Assembly: GCA_022822565.1 (NCBI GenBank)
Contig: JAJEAX010000049.1
Span: 1-36,964 of the forward strand
DNA: 36,964 bases
Source: Candidatus Latescibacterota bacterium
GTDB lineage: Bacteria; Latescibacterota; UBA2968
Reading direction: 5' to 3'
In this document: positions 1 to 9,181 of the stretch, piece after piece
Position numbering within the stretch: position 1 is the stretch's first letter
Layout of the letters: every line of letters begins with the position of its first letter
Notes under the pieces: model-generated
What the model was told of the DNA's origin: nothing
The model's database searches: none
What the model saw: the letters and a program-made list of their open reading frames with translations, nothing else
Translations under genes and position numbers: made by a program

Positions 1-342
1 ATCGATCAACCAGTCCAAAATATCGGGATCGCGCACCAGCATATCAGCCATAAAAGGACTACTACCCAAAACGCACAACAACATGCGCCACAACTCGGGA
101 TACTCATTGAGCGTGTGCAAAAACGACGCGCGACCAGCCTGCACTATACGCACAAAATTATGCAGTGCCATATCGGGGTCGGGCGCATCGATCAACACCT
201 GAAAAAAATCGTCGGGAAGTTGACCATCAGCCTCTGAACCAGCCAATTCTTCGAGATTGTGCAACGCGCGTTCAACATCTCGAAATCCCGCCTGTGCAAG
301 CGCGTCTTTTGCATCGGGTGTGTCAAAATTAAAAATGTTCAT
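1..342 (-). CDS. glnE: Glutamine synthetase adenylyltransferase, N-terminal part (cut by window edge)
   Basis: Reading the minus strand from an ATG at 342 gives 114 codons with no stop, running off the window. The translation starts MNIFNFDTPDAKDAL and contains LLCVLGSSPFMADMLVRDPD, which matches the N-terminal part of the bifunctional glutamine synthetase adenylyltransferase/adenylyl-removing enzyme (the conserved Gly-Ser-Ser-x-x-x-Ala-Asp-x-Leu, Asp-Pro segment). This enzyme switches glutamine synthetase by adding or removing AMP at a tyrosine, in response to glutamine and PII. The gene for PII lies 93 bases upstream in the same direction, which supports the call. The catalytic nucleotidyltransferase domains are outside the window, so activity cannot be judged. 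Confidence 0.8.
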   Translation of the reverse strand, partial: MNIFNFDTPDAKDALAQAGFRDVERALHNLEELAGSEADGQLPDDFFQVLIDAPDPDMALHNFVRIVQAGRASFLHTLNEYPELWRMLLCVLGSSPFMADMLVRDPDILDWLID

Positions 343-361
343 AATGGATATCCAATACGAC

Positions 362-386
362 GGGCGAAAGATCTTTCGCCCCTACA
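362..386. repeat. Intergenic palindrome (REP-like), copy 1
   Basis: GGGCGAAAGATCTTTCGCCC is a perfect 20-base palindrome at 362-381, followed by CTACA. A second member with different arm sequence but the same GGGCGA...TCGCCC ends and the same trailing CTACA lies at 32052-32078. Both sit about 25-40 bases beyond a 32-base repeat that starts at a gene's stop codon. The element lies between glnB and glnE and could fold in their joint transcript. Confidence 0.7.
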
Positions 387-406
387 ATCATCTGCGTAAA
401 ACGCTC

Positions 407-435
407 ATCTGCGTTTATCTGCGTTCATCTGCGGA

Positions 436-438
<3 letters not shown>
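407..438 (-). repeat. 32-base repeat starting at the glnB stop codon, copy 1
   Basis: The plus-strand sequence is three near-copies of ATCTGCG(T/G) and is identical over 32 bases to 32111-32142. On the minus strand it begins with the TGA stop of glnB (436-438). The second copy begins in the same way with the TGA stop of the beta-helix gene. Related wording (GGATAAACGCAGATG) recurs at 785-826. Confidence 0.8.
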
Positions 439-826
<388 letters not shown>

Positions 827-868
827 AATACAATATATTCCGACAATCACATCTGTTCAAATGCGTTG

Positions 869-897
869 TTGACACCAAAGAAAAAAATCTCTATCCT
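869..897 (+). promoter_or_regulatory. Sigma-70-type promoter of the cupin gene
   Basis: TTGACA at 869-874 is a consensus -35 box. After a 17-base spacer TATCCT at 892-897 can serve as the -10 box. The expected leader is about 40 bases and ends in AAGGA before the ATG at 942. Confidence 0.6.
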
Positions 898-941
898 GTG
901 CCCATTGAAAACCATCACCAATACGCAAAAAAGGAAACGCT

Positions 942-1295
942 ATGCCTGTTACCAGACTATCGGAAACCACAGCCGAAGAATTTCCCTGGGGCACCCTCAA
1001 CTGGCTCATGGGCCAGGCCATTGATCCCGATGCCAAACAGACTTTTGGCCTGGCCGTCATCGAACCCGGTCAGCAGAATCCACCGCATTACCATCCCAAT
1101 TGCGAAGAAATCCTCTACGTCGTCTCCGGAACATGCGAACACACGTACGGTGACGACAGCTATCAGCTCAAACCGGGCGATAGCATTCGAGTTCCCGCTG
1201 GCGTAATCCACCACGCGATTAACAACGGCGATGAGCCACTGCGCGCAATCATCTCCTTTTCATCGGGTGACCGTCAAACCGTATTTCTCGAATAG
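942..1295 (+). CDS. Single-domain cupin protein
   Basis: This 117-residue protein is a complete small cupin (cupin_2 type beta-barrel). Both cupin motifs are visible: PPHYHPNCEEILYVVSG around residues 47-63 supplies the two histidines and the glutamate that bind a metal, and PGDSIRVPAGVIHHAINN around 78-95 supplies the third histidine. Such proteins range from sugar isomerases to dioxygenases and sensory domains, so the substrate is unknown. The ATG has an AAGGA ribosome site and its own promoter. The stop lies 7 bases before the start of the HAD phosphatase gene, so the two are almost surely co-transcribed. Confidence 0.85.
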   Translation: MPVTRLSETTAEEFPWGTLNWLMGQAIDPDAKQTFGLAVIEPGQQNPPHYHPNCEEILYVVSGTCEHTYGDDSYQLKPGDSIRVPAGVIHHAINNGDEPLRAIISFSSGDRQTVFLE

Positions 1296-1302
1296 GCGAA
1301 CC

Positions 1303-1872
1303 ATGACTATTCGCGCCATCATCTTCGACATGGACGGTACACTCACAGAATCGTACATCAACTGGCCGGAGTTGCGATCAAAAATCAATTGTCCGCCCGA
1401 AAAAACCATCATCGAACACATCGACAACTTACCCGCAAAACAACGCAAACAGGCCAATGACATCCTGCTCCAAAAAGAATGGGAAGCAGCACAACACGCC
1501 GCCATTCGCGCTGGTGCAACAGAACTCATCGACGCACTACGGGCGCGCAACTACAAACTCGGCCTGGTCACCAACAACCACGGCGCCGCTATGCACCGTG
1601 TGATCAACCGACTCAACCGCGCCTTTGACGTCGCCTTCAGCCGCGACGACGGTCCCATAAAGCCCAGCCCCTACCTCATCCACAAAACGCTCCAGACCCT
1701 CGGCAGTTCCCCAAACGAAGCCATAAGCATCGGCGATAGTCGCTACGACCTCATGGCCTCTGCTGCTGCCCGCGTGCGCTGTATTCACTTCACCGATGGC
1801 GCATCCGACCTCGCGCACGATCTCCAGGTCGCGTCACTATACGCCATCATACCGCTCCTGGACCAGCTTTAG
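1303..1872 (+). CDS. HAD-family phosphatase (phosphoglycolate phosphatase-like)
   Basis: The 189-residue protein belongs to the haloacid dehalogenase superfamily of aspartate-nucleophile phosphatases. Motif I is DMDGTL with Asp9 as nucleophile and Asp11 as acid/base; motif II is the threonine in GLVTNN; the motif III lysine is in KPSPYL; motif IV is GDSRYD. The helical insert between motifs I and II indicates a subclass I cap of the Gph/PgmB type. The open frame extends upstream to 1231, but the ATG at 1303 is preferred because it begins the domain directly and avoids overlap with the cupin gene. The last 26 bases overlap the convergent aminotransferase gene. The substrate is not predictable. 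Confidence 0.85.
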   Translation: MTIRAIIFDMDGTLTESYINWPELRSKINCPPEKTIIEHIDNLPAKQRKQANDILLQKEWEAAQHAAIRAGATELIDALRARNYKLGLVTNNHGAAMHRVINRLNRAFDVAFSRDDGPIKPSPYLIHKTLQTLGSSPNEAISIGDSRYDLMASAAARVRCIHFTDGASDLAHDLQVASLYAIIPLLDQL

Positions 1873-3040
1873 CTGACACCAATTTTTCTGCACACGTTCG
1901 GATGCGCGCCAACGCCTTTTCGATATTTTCCACAGAATTCGCGTAAGAAAACCGCAGATACCCCTCGCCGTATTCCCCAAAATCCGACCCCGCCAGACAC
2001 GCGACATGCCCCTCATTCAAAATCACATCCGCGACTTCTGAAGACAACTTACCCAATCCCGTGATATTTGGAAATGCGTAAAAAGCCCCCTCGGGCATCG
2101 GGCATGTAATCCCCTCAATCGCATTCAAACCCTCTACAATAATCGCACGCCGTTTGCGAAACGCATCCATCATGTCCGCAACTGCATCCTGTGGCCCCTT
2201 CAACGCCGCTACAGCCGCCATTTGCGTAAACGCAGCCGTACACGAATTGCTATTGACCATCAGCCGGTCAAAATGCGGCACGAGATCCATCGGCATCACA
2301 CCATATCCAATACGCCAGCCCGTCATCGCATACGTCTTGGAAAACCCATCGAGAATAATCAATAAATCGGCAATACCCTCACACGCAGAAATGCTGTGAA
2401 ACACATCGCCATAGGCCATTCGAGAATAAATTTCATCCGACAACACGGGAATCTGATGCTCGACCGCCACCTCGGCAATCGCCTTCAAATCACCTTCTGG
2501 AATCACGCCACCCGTGGGATTTTGCGGTGAATTTAGAATAATCAGCTTTGTGCGTTCCGTCACCAGATCGCGCAACTGATCCGTATTCAGGCTAAACCCG
2601 CGATCCTCCGTCAGGGGCACGGGCACGGGTTGAGCACCCGCAAAGCGAATCACCGACTCGTAAATCGGAAAACCCGGATTCGGATAAATCACCTCATCGC
2701 CCTGCTCTGCCAATGCGAGAATGGAATAAAACATAATCGGCTTGGCACCGGGTGTCACCACCACCTGATCGGGATGCACGTCAATCTGTCGCGTAGTCGA
2801 AATCTCTTCGGCTATTGCCTCGCGCAACTCGGGCAGTCCCACGGGCGGACCGTAATGCGTAAACCCATCGGACAGCGCTCGTTGTCCCGCCTCCACAATA
2901 TGCGCGGGTGTATCAAAATCTGGCTCACCAATCTCCAGATGAACCACATCGTGCCCCATCGCCTCCAGCGCACGCGCCTTCACCAACACCTCAAAAGCAG
3001 ACTCCGTACCCAACAGCGACATGCGATTAGCAATATTCAT
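1847..3040 (-). CDS. Class I/II PLP-dependent aminotransferase
   Basis: The 397-residue protein is full length for fold-type I aspartate-family aminotransferases (subgroup I-gamma, as in AspC/AATase Ib or alanine/aromatic transaminases). The N-terminal LEIGEPDFDTP, the cofactor asparagine in NSPQNPTGG, SDEIYSRMAY, and the Schiff-base Lys235 in DGFSKTYAMTGWR are all present, as is the carboxylate-binding arginine near the C-terminus (YLRFSYA). It acts in the cytoplasm, moving an amino group to 2-oxoglutarate or a similar acceptor. AAGGA precedes the ATG. The gene follows the 3060-3935 gene by 19 bases on the same strand and overlaps the HAD gene tail to tail. The amino-acid specificity is unknown. 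Confidence 0.9.
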   Translation of the reverse strand: MNIANRMSLLGTESAFEVLVKARALEAMGHDVVHLEIGEPDFDTPAHIVEAGQRALSDGFTHYGPPVGLPELREAIAEEISTTRQIDVHPDQVVVTPGAKPIMFYSILALAEQGDEVIYPNPGFPIYESVIRFAGAQPVPVPLTEDRGFSLNTDQLRDLVTERTKLIILNSPQNPTGGVIPEGDLKAIAEVAVEHQIPVLSDEIYSRMAYGDVFHSISACEGIADLLIILDGFSKTYAMTGWRIGYGVMPMDLVPHFDRLMVNSNSCTAAFTQMAAVAALKGPQDAVADMMDAFRKRRAIIVEGLNAIEGITCPMPEGAFYAFPNITGLGKLSSEVADVILNEGHVACLAGSDFGEYGEGYLRFSYANSVENIEKALARIRTCAEKLVSAKAGPGAV

Positions 3041-3059
3041 CGTAAAGTCCTTATGGAAT

Positions 3060-3935
3060 TCATTTGTTTAAAGCATTGTGTAGCTGAAACCTTCCCTCAG
3101 TCTTCAATAATCGCTCAAAAGCTGGGGCGTTATACCTGAAATGATTCCAATTGAGTTTCTCTGCGACTTTGCGATCTAGCTCGAACGCTCCGCCTTGGGC
3201 TTCCACAGGATGGCCATACTGATTTGTAAAGACAAAATAGGGACGAAGGCGAATGCGCTGCACTTCACTGCACGCGGGATCAGTGAACACTCTTTCCATA
3301 AATGAACCAGTGTGAACAATCAATAATTCACGCGTACTTTTAGAGGACCAAGACCCATCCTCTCTATAAGCCACATCGGCTGTGTAGCCTATGGAAATAC
3401 TGATGACCGAAGCAACCTTTTTTCCGTCCCTCCTGACTGTCTTGCCAAAGACGTGACGGCCATGCTTTTCCACTATACGCGCAAGTGTGCCTGGCTTTGT
3501 GGTATATCCCTCTTTCTCTTCTTCTTTCTGTTTTTCCAATGCTACCTTAGCTGAGTCAAGAAAGGCTTGTGTGCGAACCACAAGGCTACTGGCCTCATTG
3601 AGCAATTTTGCACTCTTTAGGGCACTGATCGCTTCATCGGCAGAGTCTATGGCGGTCTGGTAATTCTGAGAGTCGTATGCCGTACGCGCAGTTGAGAGTA
3701 ACTTTGTTCCTCTTTCAAACTGTTTTCGCGCTCGTTCCAATTTCACCTCATCTGGTTCCAACGCGGCTGATAGAATAACCGCTGCAATTGCTCCTACACC
3801 ATAGTAGAGGAGTACTCTCCCACGATTACGCTTCTCACCCCAGCGGATCACAAGCGATGGTCGAATCAGGCCAATGACCATTCCCATAAAGGCAATCAAA
3901 AAGAGTAGCACAAGGATTGTGTTGATTGTTTCCAT
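3060..3935 (-). CDS. Membrane-anchored protein with two N-terminal helices, function unknown
   Basis: The 291-residue product starts with a hydrophobic helix (about residues 5-25), then a basic stretch RPSLVIRWGEKRNRGR, and a second hydrophobic helix (about 42-60). Next comes a charged, helix-rich part (about 62-140) with TPR-like or coiled-coil character, and then a mixed soluble domain of about 140 residues. No family is recognised. The helical hairpin with the polar linker suggests a cytoplasmic-membrane protein with a soluble C-terminal domain. A GGGAGAG ribosome site supports the ATG. It lies in a run of minus-strand genes of unknown role (5490 to 3060) upstream of the aminotransferase gene. 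Confidence 0.7.
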   Translation of the reverse strand: METINTILVLLFLIAFMGMVIGLIRPSLVIRWGEKRNRGRVLLYYGVGAIAAVILSAALEPDEVKLERARKQFERGTKLLSTARTAYDSQNYQTAIDSADEAISALKSAKLLNEASSLVVRTQAFLDSAKVALEKQKEEEKEGYTTKPGTLARIVEKHGRHVFGKTVRRDGKKVASVISISIGYTADVAYREDGSWSSKSTRELLIVHTGSFMERVFTDPACSEVQRIRLRPYFVFTNQYGHPVEAQGGAFELDRKVAEKLNWNHFRYNAPAFERLLKTEGRFQLHNALNK

Positions 3936-4084
3936 AATCTCTCCCTCTATTCGGTAAGTTTTCGTCCCAAAGAGTCATTTACTTCATCTTGTATCTCGAT
4001 TTTGGTAATCATAGCGTTCAGCATCAGCGGTACGCGCAGCACTTTTTTTATATGTTGTTAGGTGTACTTGGGCCGGGCACACAT

Positions 4085-4900
4085 TTAGTTGTTGTTATAA
4101 CCATACTGACCTCGCGACAAGAGAGCCTCCTTCCAGTAGTTCTCACGTTCGATAATCACCGTATCGTCGATTCTGGCAGGATAGTACTCGAGTAGAGAAA
4201 TTCGAAAATATTGTCTCGCATAGTCAAGGCCCCGTTGAGCGATCAGAGTGGTCAACTCGTCATTCCAACCGTGGCCAGTTTCAACATAGCAACTCCATCG
4301 TGCCCACACACCTGCTCCTCCGTAAGCAGCACCGACGTACTTTCTTCCATTATTTTTGTCTATAATGAGGTAAACGCCCTTGACATTTTCAAGGGCAGCC
4401 CTCCAATCCGGACGATTATTCTGAAAAATTACCTCCAACTTATCGAAGTCGTGGCTGATGTTCTCGTAGCCAGGAAAACGCTCCCCGCTGTACGGTTCTC
4501 TGAGGAGTTCAGAAATGAACATTTCGTCTATCCATTCCTCCAATCTCAGGGAGTCTATTCTTGATGCTGTTGGAAAGCAAATTTTGAGACGCCCCACTAG
4601 ATCTTCGTAGTCGGGGACGCACTCAATCGTATAACTATGGGCATAATTCACAGGAGTTCTGGTGAGTACCTCGTAAATGCCACCGAATAGCCAGATATCG
4701 GGTTCTGGATAGAAGTCAATCAAGGCAAGGATATAGGGCCTATTGAATCTATCATTGTATTTACGCCAAGTGTTCCATTCATCCCACTCTCCTCTGTCTC
4801 GAACGAACACGTCCAGAGGCTCATCAGTTCCATTATAGTAAGCAGTATGAACCTTATAGTCCTCTGGATTCAAGATTGGCAGCAGTCGTGAGAGGTTCAT
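4085..4900 (-). CDS. GIY-YIG nuclease-domain protein with uncharacterised N-terminal domain
   Basis: In this 271-residue protein the last 100 or so residues form a GIY-YIG nuclease domain. GVYLI stands for the GIY element, KYVGAA for YIG, an arginine follows on the next helix (VWARW), the catalytic glutamate is in IIERENYWKEAL, and a closing asparagine is in YGYNNN. The first 165 residues form a separate domain, recalled from standalone GIY-YIG proteins of this layout, with Tyr/Trp/Asp-rich strands. Related enzymes nick or cut DNA in repair, homing or restriction; a role for this subtype is not established. No methyltransferase lies nearby, so a restriction system is not supported. AAGGAG precedes the ATG. 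Confidence 0.8.
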   Translation of the reverse strand: MNLSRLLPILNPEDYKVHTAYYNGTDEPLDVFVRDRGEWDEWNTWRKYNDRFNRPYILALIDFYPEPDIWLFGGIYEVLTRTPVNYAHSYTIECVPDYEDLVGRLKICFPTASRIDSLRLEEWIDEMFISELLREPYSGERFPGYENISHDFDKLEVIFQNNRPDWRAALENVKGVYLIIDKNNGRKYVGAAYGGAGVWARWSCYVETGHGWNDELTTLIAQRGLDYARQYFRISLLEYYPARIDDTVIIERENYWKEALLSRGQYGYNNN

Positions 4901-4926
4901 CTTTACTTCTCCTTTCTTGTTTCTTT

Positions 4927-5490
4927 TTATTTAACGTCCAATTCCAAAGAAGCCATAAATTCCGCTCCACTCGCGTATATTCCTTCCTTGCTTGGAGGGA
5001 CTGCCCCGTCGTTAATTAGAACGAGCCAGCGAATTTCCTGAAAAAATGTAACGAGAGATTTGAATAGTTCGTCCAGGCGTTCCAATTCTTCAAAAACCTC
5101 GGCACCATGTGTTTTTTTACCCCCGCTCTGCTGCAAAGCGTCCCGAATATCGCGCAACACTTTTCTCTCATTGATGAAATATGCCTCTCCTTTTTCCAGA
5201 GCAGGCACCCCAATATCATCGGGATCCATTTCTTGGCCCGGCGGAAAATTTTTAGCGGCTTTCAAAAGCCGATCAGGAAAGGTGGCAATGATAGCAGCCT
5301 GAGCATTGTACCGTTCCCGAAAGCTATCGGTTAATGCCTGTATCACCCTTTTATTTAGATTTTTGTGCAGATTTACCAGTGTATTTTCGCGTAGCACTTC
5401 TGGTTGTTCCAGAGGTTGCGCTCCCCAGACTAATGCGCCGGTGACATCGCGCACCGCTTCACCGCTAAATCCAGAGACTTGTTGAGTCAT
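4927..5490 (-). CDS. Uncharacterised soluble protein
   Basis: No family is recognised in this 187-residue protein. It is hydrophilic and mostly helical, without signal peptide or membrane segment; the middle (about residues 60-150) is rich in Glu, Arg and Lys and could form a coiled coil. Two in-frame ATGs compete, at 5499 and 5490. The second is chosen because AAAGGA lies 9 bases upstream of it, whereas the first has that site directly abutting. It is the first gene of the minus-strand set that includes the GIY-YIG protein, 26 bases away, so the two are likely co-transcribed and may work together. Confidence 0.65.
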   Translation of the reverse strand: MTQQVSGFSGEAVRDVTGALVWGAQPLEQPEVLRENTLVNLHKNLNKRVIQALTDSFRERYNAQAAIIATFPDRLLKAAKNFPPGQEMDPDDIGVPALEKGEAYFINERKVLRDIRDALQQSGGKKTHGAEVFEELERLDELFKSLVTFFQEIRWLVLINDGAVPPSKEGIYASGAEFMASLELDVK

Positions 5491-5497
5491 CTTGATC

Positions 5498-5531
5498 ATC
5501 CTTTCATCCTGAAAATCCTGATTCAGACAAA
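5498..5531. repeat. Short degenerate tandem repeat upstream of the 4927-5490 gene
   Basis: ATCCT occurs three times in the plus-strand sequence (ATCCTTTC, ATCCTGAAA, ATCCTGATTC), and the first unit supplies the ribosome site of the minus-strand gene. It may be a dispersed intergenic repeat; only one copy is seen in this window. Confidence 0.35.
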
Positions 5532-5556
5532 GGTTTCACCGCTAAATGCTGACCAC

Positions 5557-6120
5557 TTATTTAATAACAATTGCGTGTGCAACTTCGGGACCGTGAACAC
5601 CCAGCGTCAGCCGCATTTCAATATCTGCGGTACGGCTCGGTCCAGAAATAAAAGTCGCCGTTGCATTTTCGGGATGATCCAGATAAAATTGGCGCAACGG
5701 CGCGGCGGCATCCTTCAAATTCTCCAGCAACGTACTCGCCTTAAAAATGCCGATATGTACCCGGGGCAATGTCGAAACGAGACGCACGGCATCGTCCAAG
5801 GCAAACTCGACGAGACTACCCGACTCAGCCACGGCAAAAACCGCCCAGGACACCCCCACCTCGGCAGCATCAATCGCGTGGGGCAACTCGGAACTGTCAA
5901 AGGGGGGCATACCCACATCAATTCCCGCATCCACACACGCGCGTTCAATAGCATCGTCCAACCCATCGGGCAACTCGGCAAACACAGCCCGCTTACAATC
6001 CACCTCCCTGAGCACACTGACCACAATGGGCGCAACTGCATCAGCATCCTCAGCCACATGTGCGACACCGGACAGCGACGCGTACTTTTCGACAAAAGCA
6101 TCGATCAATTCATCACTCAT
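5557..6120 (-). CDS. LUD-domain protein, LutC/YkgG-like
   Basis: The 187-residue product matches the LutC side of the LUD family, a partner of the iron-sulfur proteins LutA and LutB in L-lactate oxidation to pyruvate. The typical core is visible: VSWAVFAVAESGSLV, then RLVSTLPRVHIGIF, then FISGPSRTADIEM followed by GVHGPE. The family fold is related to ribose-5-phosphate isomerase-like enzymes and binds no obvious cofactor alone. No lutA or lutB neighbours are seen, so this is either a solitary copy or part of a complex encoded elsewhere. The name lutC is withheld for that reason. No RBS stronger than a weak purine run is seen. Confidence 0.85.
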   Translation of the reverse strand: MSDELIDAFVEKYASLSGVAHVAEDADAVAPIVVSVLREVDCKRAVFAELPDGLDDAIERACVDAGIDVGMPPFDSSELPHAIDAAEVGVSWAVFAVAESGSLVEFALDDAVRLVSTLPRVHIGIFKASTLLENLKDAAAPLRQFYLDHPENATATFISGPSRTADIEMRLTLGVHGPEVAHAIVIK

Positions 6121-6275
6121 AATCCACCTATCAATAGAAGTTTAAAAGACATTCAAATTAACGCGAAATACCTTTTGGCGCAAGTAAAAGCCCCTACTTT
6201 ACCCTTTACCCTTTGCACTCTGCTCTTTATCTTATCCCCATTCCACACACTATCCATTGTTCACTGGAAACTATT

Positions 6276-7274
6276 ATGCATTCTCCAATACGCATTGCAC
6301 AAATTGGCCTTGGGCCACTCGGCCAGATGCTCACTCCTTATCTGGTAAAACGATCGGGCATTGAAATCGTCAGTGCCGTTGACATCGACCCATCCAAAAC
6401 AGATCGCGACCTGGGCGAAGTGAGCCAATGCGACCAACCCCTCGGCATAGCCATCACCGACGATCTCGACAGGGGATTGACAGACACAGATCTCGCCGTA
6501 GTGACAACCGTATCAGAACTCCAACGCATCGCCCCCACATTAAAAGAAATTATCGACCGGGGCGTCAACATCGTCTCAACCTGTGAAGAACTGTCTTATC
6601 CCTGGACAACACAACCCGAATTATCCGCAACCATCGACACCTGGGCAAAAGAACGCGAAGTCTCAGTTCTCGGAACCGGCATCAACCCCGGTTTTCTCAT
6701 GGACTTCTTGCCCACAGCGGCCACGGGCGTATGTCACACCGTACATTCCATTCGCATAGAACGCATCCAGGATGCCTCCGCGCGCCGTCTCCCCTTTCAG
6801 CAAAAAATAGGTGCTGGCCTCACCGTTGAAGAATTCCAGAGCCTCGTCGCCCAACAAAAAATCCGCCACGTCGGCCTCACCGAATCCATGCACATGATCG
6901 CCGCGCGATTGGGGTGGCAACTCGACCACACCGAAGACATCGTAGAACCCGTTCTCGCAGAACCGGGGCGTTGTGCAGGCGTATTGCAAACGGGACGGGG
7001 ATACCACAACGGACGGGAAGTCCTCACCCTCATCTTCAAAGCCGCCGTCGGACAACTCATACACAATGGCGAATCAATCGAATCCCAGGAACGCATCCAG
7101 ATCAATGGCATGCCCGCTTATGACCTCATCATACCCGGTGGCATCAACGGCGACATCGCCACCTGTGCGGTCATCGCCAATGCCATCCCAATAGTCGCAT
7201 CTGCTGCGCCCGGACTGCGCACCATGATTGACATCCCCCCACTCTCCTGCGCGCAAGAAATCCCTGAGGGATAG
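6276..7274 (+). CDS. NAD(P)-dependent dehydrogenase of the 2,4-diaminopentanoate dehydrogenase/DapB-like type
   Basis: The product has 332 residues. The N-terminus IRIAQIGLGPLGQMLTPYL is a Rossmann nucleotide-binding turn (Gly-x-Gly-x-x-Gly), followed by the acidic end of the second strand in SAVDIDPSK. The following GRDLGEV-like wording (DRDLGEVS) and the later VLGTGINPGFLMDFLP are typical of the family around 2,4-diaminopentanoate dehydrogenase (ornithine fermentation) and dihydrodipicolinate reductase N-domains. Many genomes carry such homologues without the ornithine pathway, so the substrate is open. The frame opens at 6213, but the ATG at 6276 places the Rossmann motif at the usual distance from the start. 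The stop codon abuts the glgB start, so the two are translationally linked. Confidence 0.8.
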   Translation: MHSPIRIAQIGLGPLGQMLTPYLVKRSGIEIVSAVDIDPSKTDRDLGEVSQCDQPLGIAITDDLDRGLTDTDLAVVTTVSELQRIAPTLKEIIDRGVNIVSTCEELSYPWTTQPELSATIDTWAKEREVSVLGTGINPGFLMDFLPTAATGVCHTVHSIRIERIQDASARRLPFQQKIGAGLTVEEFQSLVAQQKIRHVGLTESMHMIAARLGWQLDHTEDIVEPVLAEPGRCAGVLQTGRGYHNGREVLTLIFKAAVGQLIHNGESIESQERIQINGMPAYDLIIPGGINGDIATCAVIANAIPIVASAAPGLRTMIDIPPLSCAQEIPEG

Positions 7275-9155
7275 ATGCCCCCTATTCTAAGCGATTTTGA
7301 CCTGCACCTGCACAGCGAAGGCAATCACCATCACATCTACGACTGCCTCGGTGCACACCCCACAGAAAAAGGCGTGCATTTTGCCGTATGGGCACCCAAC
7401 GCCCAGCGCGTAAGCGTGGTTGGCGACTTCAACGCCTGGAACGGATGCCAGCACCCCATGCAAAACAGAGGCAACGCGGGTATATGGGAACTATTCGTCC
7501 CCGACCTGACGCCCGGCACCCTCTACAAATACGAAATCAAAGCTCAAAACGGCGATATCTTTACCAAAAGCGATCCCTACGCCTTCTATATGGAACACCG
7601 CCCGCGCACAGCCTCCGTCGTGTACCAGCCCGACGACGCCCTGTGGACCGATACCGATTGGCTGCAAACCCGCCGGAAAAGAGACCCGTACACAGAACCC
7701 ATCGCCATATACGAAGTACACCTCGGGTCCTGGCGGCGCAACCCGGATGAAGATAACCGATCACTCACCTATCGCGAACTCGCGCATGAACTCGTCGAAT
7801 ACGTCCTCGAAATGGGCTATACCCACATCGAACTCCTCCCCATCATGGAACACCCCTTAGACGAATCCTGGGGATATCAGGTCACGGGCTATTACGCGCC
7901 AACCAGCCGATTTGGCACGCCAGATGACTTCAAATATCTCGTCAATCATTGCCACATCCACGGCATTGGCGTCATTCTCGATTGGGTACCCGCACACTTC
8001 CCAACAGACGCGCATGGACTCGCACAATTTGACGGCTCAACCCTGTACGAACACGCCGACCCTCGGCAAGGAACACACCCCGACTGGGGCACTCTAATTT
8101 TCAATTACGGACGCAATGAAGTACGCAACTTTCTGATCGCCAATGCCCTCTTCTGGATCGAAAAATATCACATCGACGGACTGCGCGTCGATGCAGTTGC
8201 ATCCATGCTCTACCTCGACTATTCGCGCAAAGAAGGCGAATGGATCCCCAACCAGTATGGCGGCAGAGAAAATTTAGACGCCATCGCCTTTATGCATCAA
8301 CTCAACACCCTGATCCACGAAAAGTTCCCAGGCGTCTTAATGATCGCCGAAGAATCGACCTCCTGGCCCGGCGTCTCCCGCCCCGTCTATCTGGGCGGCC
8401 TCGGCTTTGGATTCAAATGGAACATGGGCTGGATGAACGACACCCTATCCTATATCTCTAAAGAACCGATCCACCGCAAATACCACCACGACAACCTCAC
8501 CTTTGGCCTCGTCTATGCCTTCCACGAAAACTTCATCCTCGTACTCTCCCACGACGAAGTCGTCCACGGCAAACGCGCCCTCATCGACAAAATGCCCGGC
8601 GACCGCTGGCAAAAATTTGCGAATCTGCGCGCCTTTTACGCTTTTCAATACGCCCATCCCGGCAAAAAGTTGCTCTTTATGGGCGGTGAGTTCGGCCACT
8701 GGCAAGAATGGAACTCACAGGAAAGCATGCACTGGCACCTGCTCTCAGAACCCGATCACGCGGGCCTGAAGCGCTTTGTAAGAGACCTCAACACCCTCTA
8801 TCGGGGAGAACCTGCACTCTACGAACAGGACTTTGATCCCGAAGGCTTCGAATGGATCTCGCTCCACGACGCCTCAAACAGCGTCCTATCCTTCCTGCGC
8901 CGCGCGCGATCACACGATGCCCCTTTGATCTTTGCCTGCAACTTTACCCCCGTCCCAAGAGAAAACTACCGCATCGGCGTACCCACCCCGGGCACCTACC
9001 GCGAACTCATCAACAGCGACGCCAAACGCTATGGCGGCAGCAACATGGGCAACCTCGGCACCGTTCACACCGAACCTATCGCGAGCCACGGTCATCCGCA
9101 ATCCCTGCAAATCACCCTCCCCCCACTTGCTGCTGTCATGTTTAAGCCCGAGTAA
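7275..9155 (+). CDS. glgB: 1,4-alpha-glucan branching enzyme
   Basis: The 626-residue protein is a GH13 branching enzyme making the alpha-1,6 branches of glycogen in the cytoplasm. An N-terminal CBM48-type domain (about residues 30-115; [20 protein letters not shown]) precedes the TIM barrel. Conserved barrel elements are visible: ELLPIMEHP, the nucleophile Asp306 in GLRVDAV, the acid/base Glu359 in MIAEES, and Asp427 in [18 protein letters not shown] is characteristic of branching enzymes rather than amylases. A C-terminal beta domain follows. The start lies directly after the stop of the upstream dehydrogenase gene with GAGGG just before. No other glg genes are in the window. Confidence 0.95.
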   Translation: MPPILSDFDLHLHSEGNHHHIYDCLGAHPTEKGVHFAVWAPNAQRVSVVGDFNAWNGCQHPMQNRGNAGIWELFVPDLTPGTLYKYEIKAQNGDIFTKSDPYAFYMEHRPRTASVVYQPDDALWTDTDWLQTRRKRDPYTEPIAIYEVHLGSWRRNPDEDNRSLTYRELAHELVEYVLEMGYTHIELLPIMEHPLDESWGYQVTGYYAPTSRFGTPDDFKYLVNHCHIHGIGVILDWVPAHFPTDAHGLAQFDGSTLYEHADPRQGTHPDWGTLIFNYGRNEVRNFLIANALFWIEKYHIDGLRVDAVASMLYLDYSRKEGEWIPNQYGGRENLDAIAFMHQLNTLIHEKFPGVLMIAEESTSWPGVSRPVYLGGLGFGFKWNMGWMNDTLSYISKEPIHRKYHHDNLTFGLVYAFHENFILVLSHDEVVHGKRALIDKMPGDRWQKFANLRAFYAFQYAHPGKKLLFMGGEFGHWQEWNSQESMHWHLLSEPDHAGLKRFVRDLNTLYRGEPALYEQDFDPEGFEWISLHDASNSVLSFLRRARSHDAPLIFACNFTPVPRENYRIGVPTPGTYRELINSDAKRYGGSNMGNLGTVHTEPIASHGHPQSLQITLPPLAAVMFKPE

Positions 9156-9181
9156 AATCCCTTAAAAAAAGAGATTTTTTT

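Noticed and set aside
3947-4024. Small frame MLNAMITKIEIQDEVNDSLG... on the minus strand
   Set aside because: It ends shortly before the 3935 start and reads like protein, but it has no ribosome site and only 25 codons; a gene-tail remnant or chance cannot be told apart.
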